Source: Yersinia alsatica
GTDB taxonomy: Bacteria; Pseudomonadota; Gammaproteobacteria; Enterobacterales; Enterobacteriaceae
DNA length: 64,000 nt
Direction of reading: 5' to 3'
Assembly: GCF_902170305.1 (NCBI RefSeq)
Contig: NZ_CABHWW010000039.1
Location: forward strand, 96,515-160,514
In this document: piece by piece, positions 9,459 through 18,943 of the stretch
How positions within the stretch are numbered: the stretch's first letter is position 1
Layout: each line of letters opens with the position of its first letter
Program-made: the position numbers and the translations under genes
Notes under the pieces: generated by a model
The model's input: only the letters and a program-made list of their open reading frames with translations
Told to the model about the DNA's origin: nothing
Database searches by the model: none

Positions 9459-9827
9459 TTAACGCAGTGGCCTGTTAAGGCGTATCAAGTAGGTGGCGGG
9501 ATTATTCCCGCCATCCTCTCACATCGCTGCACATGCGTTAGCTCAAGCAATTCCCGGTATAGCGATTCTGGAAGGTGATGAACGAGGCGGTAAGAAATAA
9601 CGACTACTTCGCATCAGCGGAGTTGTTTCGTGGAGAAATTCGGCGATTTTTTTGGTGAAATATTTCTGGTAATTGCGGGTTGCTGACATATCGAATTAAT
9701 TTCAACTTCCAGTTGCTGTGAAATGTATCTTCAGTTAATCATGTATAAATCTGATATATTCAACACAGTCTTGATTAGAGGAAAGAACTTTGGGCAATCA
9801 ATCTATTACGGTATAGGCAACCACCGT
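9459..9827. other. Intergenic region with a short hairpin and a possible gene relic
   Basis: A hairpin GGCGGGA/TCCCGCC at 9495-9512 follows the autotransporter. At 9578-9658 a 26-codon frame preceded by GGAAGG (MNEAVRNND...RRFFW) weakly resembles the end of an IS630-type transposase. Neither is firm. Confidence 0.3.
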
Positions 9828-10484
9828 TTAGGCCGTCGCATATTGTGGCTCCGGGCTAATGTCATTCAATAGTTGTGAAACAATCCCTGCATTCATCAGC
9901 ATCGGTTGTAATGTGTTGATGCCTAATTTCCCCAACGCACTGCGTTTGTGATAGCTAACGGTTTTGTTGCTTAGCGCCAGGTGACTGGCAATATCATTGT
10001 TCGATTTGCCTTGCAGTAACAGGGCCAAAACGGTTCTCTCTCGCTTCGATAATATACAGGGGCGTTTTTTACTGAGTGCTGGCGGGTTTGAAAATACCCG
10101 GTTTAATTGAGCAACAAATTGGCTCAGAGGCGCATTTTGGGCAATGACGGCGTAAACCTGCTCTACCCCATAGAAATATTGTTTTAGCAGATAGACACAA
10201 AATTCATCGGCAATGACAATGACACGACAGTTTGGGCGGTGTATACGCAACCAATCAACCACCAGACTAAGACTATCGCCAGAGGTATAATCCTCACCGC
10301 GTAGATTTAAGATAGCCAAATGTACTGCCGGAAACTTGACCAAATTATCATAACAATCAGTCAGGGAGCTGATACTGGCGGCTATCTTGACTGATTCACT
10401 CATTAATAGTTTTTTTAAAATACGTTCCAGAGTGAAACGAGTATAAAAACAAGGGTGTTGAATGATTGCAAGCTTCTCTTCCAT
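9828..10484 (-). CDS. LuxR-type transcription regulator with a degenerate receiver
   Basis: A 218-residue protein with a response-regulator-like N-terminal half and a LuxR/GerE helix-turn-helix at about residues 146-200 (LSKRERTVLALLLQGKSNND, then LALSNKTVSYHKR). The receiver half lacks the usual acidic pair (IIQHPCF) and has Asn where the phosphoacceptor Asp should be (LAILNLRG), so classical phosphorylation is unlikely. It resembles orphan RcsB/RcsA-like regulators that control surface structures. It is last in a leftward set of five genes that starts with an inverse autotransporter, so control of the adhesin genes is a reasonable inference. ATG at 10484. Confidence 0.75.
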   Translation of the reverse strand: MEEKLAIIQHPCFYTRFTLERILKKLLMSESVKIAASISSLTDCYDNLVKFPAVHLAILNLRGEDYTSGDSLSLVVDWLRIHRPNCRVIVIADEFCVYLLKQYFYGVEQVYAVIAQNAPLSQFVAQLNRVFSNPPALSKKRPCILSKRERTVLALLLQGKSNNDIASHLALSNKTVSYHKRSALGKLGINTLQPMLMNAGIVSQLLNDISPEPQYATA

Positions 10485-10523
10485 AGCGCTTATTTCCTTT
10501 TAGACACTTAGGTTAAATTTTAT

Positions 10524-10775
10524 TTATCTAAATCTTCTTAATTTTTTTAAAAATACATTTATAAAAAACATGGCAACCATTGCGGAGATAAGTGATAACC
10601 ATAATGAGAGCGAAATTAACGAGTCATACGTCTCTTCAGAGACAATGGCACCGAGATAAATTGAGTATATGTAGTTCATAAAGTCTGGAAATGTCTCAAC
10701 AATAACCAGACTGAAAAGACAGAACAGCCAGATAAACCAGAAGAGATAGAGTGAATATGATGTCAATTTATTCAT
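10524..10775 (-). CDS. Small inner-membrane protein, two predicted helices
   Basis: An 83-residue protein of unknown family. Two hydrophobic stretches, at about residues 8-28 and 52-74, suggest two transmembrane helices separated by an acidic loop, and it ends in a basic tail (KKLRRFR). It lies between a receiver-only gene and a LuxR-type regulator on the same strand. The context suggests a membrane partner of that pathway, but nothing in the sequence proves this. The ribosome binding site is weak, so expression is uncertain. Confidence 0.55.
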   Translation of the reverse strand: MNKLTSYSLYLFWFIWLFCLFSLVIVETFPDFMNYIYSIYLGAIVSEETYDSLISLSLWLSLISAMVAMFFINVFLKKLRRFR

Positions 10776-10825
10776 AGGGTTATAACCATATCGCCATTAA
10801 TCTTGTAGGAAAACCTTTAGGACGG

Positions 10826-11233
10826 TCATGCGGTTACTGACATATCTAGCTGCGGGAAGCAGCAATATCCCGATATAACGGCATCAATTGCACCGTCAAG
10901 ATTAATAACATCATCCTTTTTATATACGTATCCACTAACCCCGATTCCGAGACATTTTTTTAGGTAATACATTGAGGTTAAAGAGGTGTAAATAAGCACT
11001 CTTGACTCAGGCGACATCAGCATCAACTTTTGAATAAGATTAAGTTGAATATTTTTATATCCGACAAAATCTATAACAATGATGCTCGGTTTATAAACGC
11101 TGGCCATCTTAAGCGATTCTAACTCTTCGCCTGTCTCATAAACTTTCCCTCCTTTGCATTCTATAAGCCCCCTCACCACATGTCTTATTAAAGGATGTTG
11201 ATCAATAATTAATGCTGATATTTTTCCAGTCAT
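10826..11233 (-). CDS. Stand-alone response-regulator receiver protein (no output domain)
   Basis: A 135-residue receiver domain. Asp11 (LIIDQHP), the phosphoacceptor Asp55 (IIVIDFVG), the conserved Thr (LIYTS) and the Lys (GYVYKKDD) are all present, so it should be phosphorylatable. It stops at the point where LuxR-type regulators continue into the helix-turn-helix. The ATG at 11233 is preferred because GAGG lies six bases upstream; the longer frame reaching 11353 would run into the upstream gene's end. It could be a CheY-like single-domain regulator or a truncated NarL/RcsB-type protein. The next LuxR-type gene downstream has the reverse defect: a dead receiver with an intact DNA-binding domain. 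Confidence 0.7.
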   Translation of the reverse strand: MTGKISALIIDQHPLIRHVVRGLIECKGGKVYETGEELESLKMASVYKPSIIVIDFVGYKNIQLNLIQKLMLMSPESRVLIYTSLTSMYYLKKCLGIGVSGYVYKKDDVINLDGAIDAVISGYCCFPQLDMSVTA

Positions 11234-11319
11234 AATCGCCTCATTTGCAGAGTTAATGACATCAGTAATTTCGGCAACATTATTAGTGGCAATAATGTTG
11301 CCGAATATATTTGTTATGC

Positions 11320-12339
11320 TTAATTCAGTGTATATCCTCCCGACAGAGCACAATCTACTGAAAGTGATGTTTCAGCCGTGGTTGAAGGGGTTGAAACATA
11401 TAATCCATAATAAATAGGATCCGTATTGTATGTCTCAACTATGTCATCATAACCAGGAACAATAATAGCTCGAGAGAATGTATATCCTGGCACTGTTGCT
11501 GGGGTGTCATTTATATAAGCACCACAGGTCACTTCAGTATTACTGCCCGTAGCAGTGACTACACTGGGTGTGATATTAAAGTTCAATGTTTTACTTTTAG
11601 TTGTTGGTAACCAATTAACACAGTTAATAGATAAATTAATAGCACCAATATTCTCTGACTTGCGAGTTTCATTACTATTATGCAAATAGATATGGTCACC
11701 ACTCAGGATATTCTCAATATTGGTAGAACCTGTAGCGCTCGCGTCACAAGCAACATCAAGATTTTGCTGAACAAGATCGATCGTACTACTGGTATAATTC
11801 TCTGGAGTGGCTGTTGTGCAAGAACTGCCACTGCTACATACACTCCCTAAACCTTGGGTTGTTATCCGAAATTTTCCTGAACTTCCTGCCAATGAAGTGA
11901 TATTGGATCGTAGAATAGAAACATGCTGATCAACTGCGACACCATGTGCAATAGCAACTTTTACGGCATCATAATGTGTGGCAGCATCTAGTAACTCATT
12001 ATCGAATGAACCATTCCCTCGCAGATCAATATCTAATGTTTGAATCGGAGGGGTAATTAAACCACCCCCTGAATTTAGCATGCTAAAGGTATATCTTAGC
12101 AAACAAGAGTTTAGTGATACTGTATTTGAGGCTCTTTTACACTTATTAGTGTGGGACATATGCGAGTTTTGATCACCCGCAGTTGGCGGGTTATTTGTCC
12201 CATCCCAATAAGTATGAACCAAATCAAAAGAAAGTTCATTTAAACTGGTTTGTGGGTTTTTAACTTCATAATGGCCCAGCACTGTGTTGGGTAATATTAA
12301 AAAAGCGGAAGAAAATAAAAAACAATTTAATAGTTTCAT
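11320..12339 (-). CDS. Exported cysteine-containing protein of unknown family
   Basis: A 339-residue protein with an N-terminal signal peptide (MKLLNCFLFSSAFLILPNTVLG). The mature part is Ser/Thr/Asn-rich and contains several cysteines (NKCKR, SCLLRY, SVCSSGSSC, DVACDAS, INCVNW, EVTCGAY, DCALSG), compatible with disulfides formed in the periplasm. Composition resembles a beta-rich adhesin or pilin-like subunit, but no family is recognised and no barrel or anchor is seen. The ATG at 12339 directly precedes the signal peptide; an in-frame TTG at 12354 is less likely. It lies 148 bases downstream of the inverse autotransporter on the same strand, which suggests shared expression. Confidence 0.65.
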   Translation of the reverse strand: MKLLNCFLFSSAFLILPNTVLGHYEVKNPQTSLNELSFDLVHTYWDGTNNPPTAGDQNSHMSHTNKCKRASNTVSLNSCLLRYTFSMLNSGGGLITPPIQTLDIDLRGNGSFDNELLDAATHYDAVKVAIAHGVAVDQHVSILRSNITSLAGSSGKFRITTQGLGSVCSSGSSCTTATPENYTSSTIDLVQQNLDVACDASATGSTNIENILSGDHIYLHNSNETRKSENIGAINLSINCVNWLPTTKSKTLNFNITPSVVTATGSNTEVTCGAYINDTPATVPGYTFSRAIIVPGYDDIVETYNTDPIYYGLYVSTPSTTAETSLSVDCALSGGYTLN

Positions 12340-12423
12340 AGTAAATATCCACAAAAAAGTTACTGCAGAGCAGGTTTCAATTTAAATACTGAACACACCT
12401 ACTTTTTAAGTATCGAATGATGC

Positions 12424-12459
12424 GAAGAGGGTATTAACTACACGGGCTATACCCTCTTC
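12424..12459 (-). repeat. Hairpin between the inverse autotransporter and the exported protein gene
   Basis: Perfect 11-bp arms (GAAGAGGGTAT / ATACCCTCTTC) flank a 14-base loop. There is no U-tract, so it may be a partial terminator or an mRNA-stabilising element between co-transcribed genes. Confidence 0.5.
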
Positions 12460-12487
12460 ATCAACGTTTCTCTATTTAATTATCGCC

Positions 12488-15400
12488 TTACATTGTTAAA
12501 ACGAATTTCACACTGAATGGCACCGGAATAAACGTCAGAATATCTGTATCACTGGTGCCATTGATGGTTGCCGTCACGGTGCTATCCCCTGGGTTGGCAC
12601 TAACGACCGTCATAATAACTTCACCATTACTATCTGTTGTTCCATTGGCAGCCATCGTTGCGCTGTTAGTCGCATTGAAGCTAACCAATTGACTCGCCAC
12701 TGCATTACCAAATGCATCGATGACTTTGGCTTTGACACTGTTTTGTGCCGTGCCGTCTGCCGGCATATTACCGATTACCGCAGCCAGACTGACACTTGCG
12801 GTGCTGGCATCAGGAATAAAGGTGGTATCTACCGTCCTGCTATTACCATTGACAGTGGCCGTCACTTTGGTCACTCCCGATTTGGTATTAGTTAAGGTCA
12901 AGGTTACCGAGCCATCTGCACCAGTAGTGCCGCTGGCCGCGATCAAGCCACTATTATCAGCGACAAAATTCACCAGCAGATTCGGCACCAAGTTGCCTTC
13001 AGCATCGGTCACGATCGCTTTCACCGAGTTGGTCGCCACACCGTTAGCCAGTGCACCATCCACTTCAATACTCAGTGCCCCACTGACAATGGTCGCCGTG
13101 CCGCTGTTAGGAATAAAGCTCACATCCACACTTTGACTGTTACCATTGACGTTGGCGGTCACCTTAGTCACACCCGACTTAGTGTTGGTCAAGGTTAAGG
13201 TAACCGAACCATCTGCACCGGTAGTGCCGCTGGCCGCGATCACTCCACTATTATCAGCGACAAAATTCACCAGCAGATTCGGTATCAGGTTCCCTTCAGC
13301 ATCGGTCACTATTGCTTTCACCGAGTTGGTCGCCACACCGTTAGCCAGTGCACCATCCACTTCAATACTCAGTGCCCCACTGACAATGGTCGCCGTGCCG
13401 CTGTTAGGAATAAAGTTCACATCGACACTTTGGCTATTGCCATTGACGCTGGTCGTCACCTTAGTCACACCGGATTTGGTGTTGGTTAAGGTTAAGGTAA
13501 CCGAACCATCTGCGCCGGTGGTGCCGCTGGCCGCGATCACTCCACTGTTATCAGCACTGAAATTCACCAGCAGATTCGGTATCAGGTTCCCTTCAGCATC
13601 GGTCACTATTGCTTTCACCGAGTTGGTCGCCACACCGTTCGCCAATGCGCCGTCGGTCTCGATACTCAGTGCCCCACTGACAATGATCGCCGTGCCACTG
13701 TTAGGAATAAAGTTCACATCCACACTTTGGCTATTGCCATTGATGCTGGCGGTCACCTTAGTTACACCCGATTTGATGTTGGTTAAGGTTAAGGTAACCG
13801 AACCATCGGCACCGGTAGTGCCGCTGGCGGCGATCACGCCACTATTATCTGCACTGAAATTCACTAACAGATTCGGTATCCGGTTCCCTTCAGCATCGGT
13901 CACGATCGCTTTCACCGAGTTGGTCGCCACACCGTTAGCCAATGCGCCATCGGTCTCGATACTCAGTGCCCCACTGACAATGGTCGCCGTGCCGCTGTTA
14001 GGAATAAAGGTCACATCGACACTTTGACTATTGCCATTGACGCTGGCGCTCACCTTAGTTACACCGGATTTGGTGTTGGTTAAGGTTAAGGTAACCGAGC
14101 CATCGGTACCGGTAGTGCCGCTGGCGGCGATCACGCCACTATTATCAGCGACAAAATTCACTAGCTGATTGGGTATCAGGTTGCCTTCGGCATCGGTCAC
14201 TATTGCTTTCACCGAGTTGGTCGCCACACCGTTCGCCAATGCGCCATTGGTTTCGATACTCAATGCACCACTGACAATGGTCGCTGTACCACTGTTAGGA
14301 ATAAAGTTCACATCCACACTTTGGCTATTACCATTGACCGTTGCAGTTACCTTAGTCACACCCGATTTAGTGTTGGTTAAGGTCAAGGTAACCGAGCCAT
14401 CGGCACCGGTCGTACCACTGGCGGCGATCACCCCACTGTTATCTGCACTGAAATTCACCAGCAGATTCGGCACCAAGTTCCCTTCGGCATCGGTCACGAT
14501 CGCTTTCACGCGATTAGTGGCGATACCATTTGCCAGTGCGCCATCAACTTCAATACTCAATGCCCCACTGACAATCGTTGCCGTGCCGCTGTTAGGAATA
14601 AAGCTCACATCCACACTTTGGCTATTGCCATTGACGGTGGCAGTAACGTGGCTGACCCCGGCAATGGTGCTGGTCAGAGGCAGAGTCACTGACCCATCAG
14701 TTCCCGTCGTGCCACTGGTGGCAATATTAGCCCCATTGCTCGCCACAAAACTGACGGCAAGATTAGGGATCGGGTTGCCACTGGCATCGGTCACCACCGC
14801 TTTTACCGAGTTGGTCGCCACTCCATTAGCCAGCGCACCATCAGTTACAATAGTGAATGCACCGCTCACAATGGTTGCCGTGCCGCTATCTGGCACAAAA
14901 TTCACGTTCACACTTTGGCTGTGACCATTCACCGTGGCGGTGACATGCACCACACCTGCAGTGGTGTTTGTTAGCGGCAGAGTCACTGAGCCATCCGGCC
15001 CTGTGGTACCACTGCCAGCCATCGCCGCACCGTTATCTGCCAGGAATGTCACTACCTGATTAGGTATGAGGTTGCCGGTAGCATCGGTGACTATCGCCTT
15101 AACTTCGTTGCTGGCGATACCATTTGCCAGCGCATTATCTATGGTGATGGTCAGTGCGCCGTTGACGATGGTGGCTGTCCCGCTATCGGGGATAAAGGTG
15201 ACATCTACCGCCCGGCTAACGCCATTAACCGAAGCAGTGACTCGCGTCACACCTGCGGTCGTATTGGTCAGCGATTGCGTGATAGAACCATCAGCCCCGG
15301 TCGTCCCATTAGCGGCAATATGGGCCCCATTGCTCGCCACAAAGCTAACGGCAAGATTAGGAATCGGGTTGCCACTGGCATCGGTCACCACCACTTTCAC

Positions 15401-17632
15401 CCGATTACTGACACTGCCATTCGCGAGTGCGTTATCGGTAAGCACGCTAAGTGCTCCGTCAACAATGGTCGCCGTACCACTGTCTGGGATAAAGTTAACC
15501 GCGACACTTTGGCTCGAACTATTTAACGTAGCTGTGATGTTGGTTACGCCCGTTGCGGTGTTCACCGCCGTGACAATGATCGCCCCGTTGGTGTCGGTAA
15601 TGCCGCTGGATAATGAGAGTGTAGCGCCGTTATCCGCAACGAAACTGACCAGTTGGTTAGGAACAGGATTACCATTAGCATCGGTTACTCTGACCTGAAC
15701 ACTGTCAGTGGCAAGACCATTTGCCAGCGCATTGTTGCTTAGCACCGTGAGATTTTCGCCAAGAATAGTTGCCGTGCTTTCATCCGCCATAAACATCACT
15801 GCGGCTTGCGCTCTGTTGCCATTATCTAACACGGCATGAACCTGCCCAGCGCCCGCCAGGGTACTTTTAACCGAAACCGTTGCCCGCCCCATGTTATCTG
15901 TTACAGCTGATGGCGTGACAATGTCACCAATGGTGGCATTAAAGGCAATATTCATCCCGGCCATTGGCGTATTTGCCCCATTAGCAGTATCAACCACAGA
16001 GGCCCGATAAGTGACTAATGCGCTGCCATCCGCCGTGGCGGAGGTGCTTGAACCCACGACATTAAGTGCAATCTGATGTGGTGATTCCTGCACAATAATT
16101 TGAGTGGTTGCCGTGTTAGATTTATTACCACGAATGTCGTAGGCAACAGCACTGACTTGATAACTATTGATATTTTGCAGGTGTTGGTAGGCTGGGAGTG
16201 TGATTGAAGCGGATTCCATCGCCAGTGGCGTCAAGGCGCCACCGGTAGTAATCAATATCGGAGCACTCCATTCAACCCGAGCGGCACCATATTTAGAGGC
16301 CACGCTCCCGGTTAAGGTGACATTTTCCAGCGCATGGGCTGAAATCGTTTCCGGCAGCGTTAAATTGATCAGGTTCTGCTTTTCATACTGCATGACAATA
16401 TTGTAATTACGATCAACCAAATCATAACGGCTGCCCGCAAGGCTACGCATCAAAGCAACTGTGTCTTTATTGATTTGATCAATCCAAGGCACACCGAAGC
16501 GGTAATTAAAGTTCAAACCAACCTGCAGTTCATTTGAGGTGTTTTGGCCTTTCTTATGAGCAACATCGACGGTAACTAGCGGGATTGGCGTGTAATTTAC
16601 ACCCAAGGTCACGGCTGATGGTGAGTCGCCTAAATCATCCGGGCTAGTGCTGCCGCTATTGAGCGCGACACCTTTGCCGAAGTATTTCTCATACATTAAT
16701 GAGCCGCCCAGTTGGGGATAGGCTGGCAGATAGGCCGCGGCCCTGACATCAAAGCCATTTGCCGGGCGCTCGTTATAATCTTCCATATTAGACAGCACCG
16801 ATTGGTGCCAGTCAGTTAAGCGAAAATAGCCATTGGCGGAGAACTTAAGATTATCAGTCCAGGCTTCAGCCCCGACCCCTACCCGGCTATTTTTGCCCGT
16901 CAGGTCATAATCATAAAAGCTGTTGACACCCAACATCCAGTTTTCGGTAAATTGACGAACCCCGATGCCAGCATTATTTGTCGTCCGGTAGCCATCGTAA
17001 CGCACACCTAATTGACCAAATAACAGGTTGTCTTGTGATTCAACCAGCGGCAGTAAAATATCTGCATTGCCAGTGCCGGAGGAATTAAGTTGCACTCTGG
17101 CATGACCAAATTGACTGAGCCAATCAGAGGCCGCTTGCGCCGCCAAGCCAGAGGATACGCCTCTCACCGCACTTTCTGCCGCTCGCGCTGAATTCTCGCT
17201 GCCCATCACGCCCCAGAATTGGGTGGCGGTGCTGGCAACGTTATCTTCGGTAAGATTAAATTTATTCGCGCTCGTGCTCTCGGCTTGCGATAAATCTTCG
17301 GAGCCTAAATTAGGTAACGTACTGCCCTGCGGCACATTAGATGGAGCTTCATTCCCTATGAAAGGATTCGCTGGTTGATATTGGTAAGGAACAGCGGGTT
17401 TTTCAAGATGATTATTGGGCTGTTCAGAATAAGTGTTAGGTGCCACCGCCATGGGCTCAACCAGTATTTCGGAGGACCGCATCTTCGCCATTATCTCGTC
17501 TAATTCATCTGCACGTGCAGATAGCGATATTAGCGGTGTGAAAGCTATAGTTATGGGCAGCAGTAGTTGCATTAATAAGGTATTAATTGCAACTACTCGC
17601 ATAAGTGATTTATTTGAATGGAAACCGTTCAT
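12488..17632 (-). CDS. Inverse autotransporter adhesin (invasin/intimin family) with Ig-like repeats
   Basis: A 1714-residue type Ve surface protein. From the chosen ATG at 17632 a long signal peptide (basic start, hydrophobic core, LSARA cleavage region) is followed by a linker. A 12-stranded inverse-autotransporter beta-barrel comes next (about residues 170-385, beginning SDWLSQFGHARVQL), then the conserved SLAGSRYDLVDRNYNIV segment. A long passenger of about a dozen bacterial Ig-like (Big_1) domains runs almost to the C-terminus. Six central units are nearly identical and 99 residues long. It ends shortly after the last Ig domain, with no C-type lectin tip as in invasin or intimin. Longer starts up to 17725 are open, but none has a good ribosome binding site. 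Role: probable adhesion to host cells or surfaces. Confidence 0.85.
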   Translation of the reverse strand: MNGFHSNKSLMRVVAINTLLMQLLLPITIAFTPLISLSARADELDEIMAKMRSSEILVEPMAVAPNTYSEQPNNHLEKPAVPYQYQPANPFIGNEAPSNVPQGSTLPNLGSEDLSQAESTSANKFNLTEDNVASTATQFWGVMGSENSARAAESAVRGVSSGLAAQAASDWLSQFGHARVQLNSSGTGNADILLPLVESQDNLLFGQLGVRYDGYRTTNNAGIGVRQFTENWMLGVNSFYDYDLTGKNSRVGVGAEAWTDNLKFSANGYFRLTDWHQSVLSNMEDYNERPANGFDVRAAAYLPAYPQLGGSLMYEKYFGKGVALNSGSTSPDDLGDSPSAVTLGVNYTPIPLVTVDVAHKKGQNTSNELQVGLNFNYRFGVPWIDQINKDTVALMRSLAGSRYDLVDRNYNIVMQYEKQNLINLTLPETISAHALENVTLTGSVASKYGAARVEWSAPILITTGGALTPLAMESASITLPAYQHLQNINSYQVSAVAYDIRGNKSNTATTQIIVQESPHQIALNVVGSSTSATADGSALVTYRASVVDTANGANTPMAGMNIAFNATIGDIVTPSAVTDNMGRATVSVKSTLAGAGQVHAVLDNGNRAQAAVMFMADESTATILGENLTVLSNNALANGLATDSVQVRVTDANGNPVPNQLVSFVADNGATLSLSSGITDTNGAIIVTAVNTATGVTNITATLNSSSQSVAVNFIPDSGTATIVDGALSVLTDNALANGSVSNRVKVVVTDASGNPIPNLAVSFVASNGAHIAANGTTGADGSITQSLTNTTAGVTRVTASVNGVSRAVDVTFIPDSGTATIVNGALTITIDNALANGIASNEVKAIVTDATGNLIPNQVVTFLADNGAAMAGSGTTGPDGSVTLPLTNTTAGVVHVTATVNGHSQSVNVNFVPDSGTATIVSGAFTIVTDGALANGVATNSVKAVVTDASGNPIPNLAVSFVASNGANIATSGTTGTDGSVTLPLTSTIAGVSHVTATVNGNSQSVDVSFIPNSGTATIVSGALSIEVDGALANGIATNRVKAIVTDAEGNLVPNLLVNFSADNSGVIAASGTTGADGSVTLTLTNTKSGVTKVTATVNGNSQSVDVNFIPNSGTATIVSGALSIETNGALANGVATNSVKAIVTDAEGNLIPNQLVNFVADNSGVIAASGTTGTDGSVTLTLTNTKSGVTKVSASVNGNSQSVDVTFIPNSGTATIVSGALSIETDGALANGVATNSVKAIVTDAEGNRIPNLLVNFSADNSGVIAASGTTGADGSVTLTLTNIKSGVTKVTASINGNSQSVDVNFIPNSGTAIIVSGALSIETDGALANGVATNSVKAIVTDAEGNLIPNLLVNFSADNSGVIAASGTTGADGSVTLTLTNTKSGVTKVTTSVNGNSQSVDVNFIPNSGTATIVSGALSIEVDGALANGVATNSVKAIVTDAEGNLIPNLLVNFVADNSGVIAASGTTGADGSVTLTLTNTKSGVTKVTANVNGNSQSVDVSFIPNSGTATIVSGALSIEVDGALANGVATNSVKAIVTDAEGNLVPNLLVNFVADNSGLIAASGTTGADGSVTLTLTNTKSGVTKVTATVNGNSRTVDTTFIPDASTASVSLAAVIGNMPADGTAQNSVKAKVIDAFGNAVASQLVSFNATNSATMAANGTTDSNGEVIMTVVSANPGDSTVTATINGTSDTDILTFIPVPFSVKFVLTM
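12815..14597 (-). repeat. Six near-identical 297-bp tandem repeats within the adhesin gene
   Basis: Units of 297 bp encode 99-residue Ig-like domains beginning NSGTATIVSGALSIE. Nucleotide identity between adjacent units is very high by eye, with scattered synonymous changes. More diverged copies extend upstream to about 15790. Such arrays change copy number by recombination. Confidence 0.8.
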
Positions 17633-18001
17633 AGTGAATTCAAAGTTCCGATTTTGAATGGCGATATCCGTTACCGCATAGATACAAGCCGTTTTATTAT
17701 TGACAGACATAGATATAATCATCATTGATTAATATTAATGATGTTATTCTGTGTCTCACCCAATAAACTCAATTTTATTGATTTTGCAATAATGTAGATT
17801 ACGAAAAGAAATGAGCAATTTAGCGAACTAAACTGCTCTAATCCTAATGGCTATATTAGAAATATTTCATTGTCATAAAATACAATATCTATCCCAACCA
17901 GAAGATGAGAATGATAATCATATAAAATGCAAAGCATAAACACACGGATTGTTATAATTACTGCATATAGCAAATGTCACTGTGTCTTATTGAATAAAAG
18001 G
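17633..18001. other. Intergenic region upstream of the adhesin gene
   Basis: AT-rich, and should hold the promoter of the adhesin gene. The in-frame codons up to 17725 may belong to the adhesin if an earlier start is used. No separate gene is seen. Confidence 0.4.
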
Positions 18002-18370
18002 CTAGATCCGTGAAAGATAATTCACTTTGTTTTGTACTTCGTTGAACGCAGTATTTCTAACTCTGGCACACACCATTTTAAGTTTTGAATCCAGTTCCAG
18101 AGAAATGAGCTGCTTAGGATCATTATCCAAGATATTTCTATTCTGTTCCAAGAATGCGTACATATCATTGATTTGGTCAAACTGCCCTCTAAATACCCCA
18201 AACTCATTGGTATTCAGTTTTTTGACCATGGAGAAATTATTGACGCACTGATCGTTGGTACTCTTCTTAATAATGGCTGCGGTCTGCTTCTCGGAGTCAA
18301 CCTTTGCTTGCGTGCTGCACCCTCCCAATACTGCACTTGCCATCAAAATCACTATCGCCACTGCTTTCAT
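18002..18370 (-). CDS. Small putative lipoprotein
   Basis: A 122-residue protein with a lipoprotein signal peptide. The lipobox is VLGGC with the lipidated cysteine at residue 18, and the following residue is Ser, which favours outer-membrane sorting. The mature part is charged and probably helical, with two further cysteines (DQCVNN and MVCARV) that could form a disulfide. Family unknown. The ATG has GAGGG seven bases upstream, so translation is likely. It lies upstream of the adhesin gene on the same strand, but with more than 250 bases between them. Confidence 0.7.
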   Translation of the reverse strand: MKAVAIVILMASAVLGGCSTQAKVDSEKQTAAIIKKSTNDQCVNNFSMVKKLNTNEFGVFRGQFDQINDMYAFLEQNRNILDNDPKQLISLELDSKLKMVCARVRNTAFNEVQNKVNYLSRI

Positions 18371-18943
18371 AAAATACCCTCATTAATCCTTTATAAGTAC
18401 TCAACCTTCCATTGGATATGCCGACCCTGGTACCAATATCATTTCCACCAAATATCTGTGTAGTGATATCAGTCGCATTTGTTCAATAGAATGCAATCCA
18501 ACAGATGTAGCAGGGACACTCTACATCGCGATCTTTTGTGCTGTCAAATGACCTTAAGTTAGATCTAAACGCTATCTTATCTCATTAGTCCAGTTTAATG
18601 TTCTGACTGATAATCTTGAAATGGATGTAAAGATCGTATTTTATATGATTGATAGTTTTATATTTCAAATTATTTATACAAAACAGTTGATCAACCCAAT
18701 TAAATTTAAGGCAAAAAAAACATAAAATTAATCAAAATTGTTGACACAGTGCATAAAAATGAAATGTCAATTATTACTCGCTGTAAGAAATAAAACATTC
18801 CGTCAGCAAATTAATAACAATATATATCCAGGAGGGGATTGTTTAATATATCTTGTGGATTTAAAAGATTAAGAATTATCTTGGTTATTCAAAAACAAAA
18901 TTGAGAATAGAAATATCCATTTTTCATAAAAAAAGCTTACCAA
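18371..18943. other. AT-rich intergenic region
   Basis: No ORF, RNA gene or clear hairpin is recognised in these 573 bases. The strong AT richness fits a transferred segment. Confidence 0.4.

Noticed and set aside
12720..15698. Several long open frames on the plus strand opposite the adhesin repeats
   Set aside because: They are antisense to the Ig-like repeat array and repeat with the same 297-bp period. Their existence follows from the codon pattern of the repeats; no ribosome binding sites or known domains are seen.
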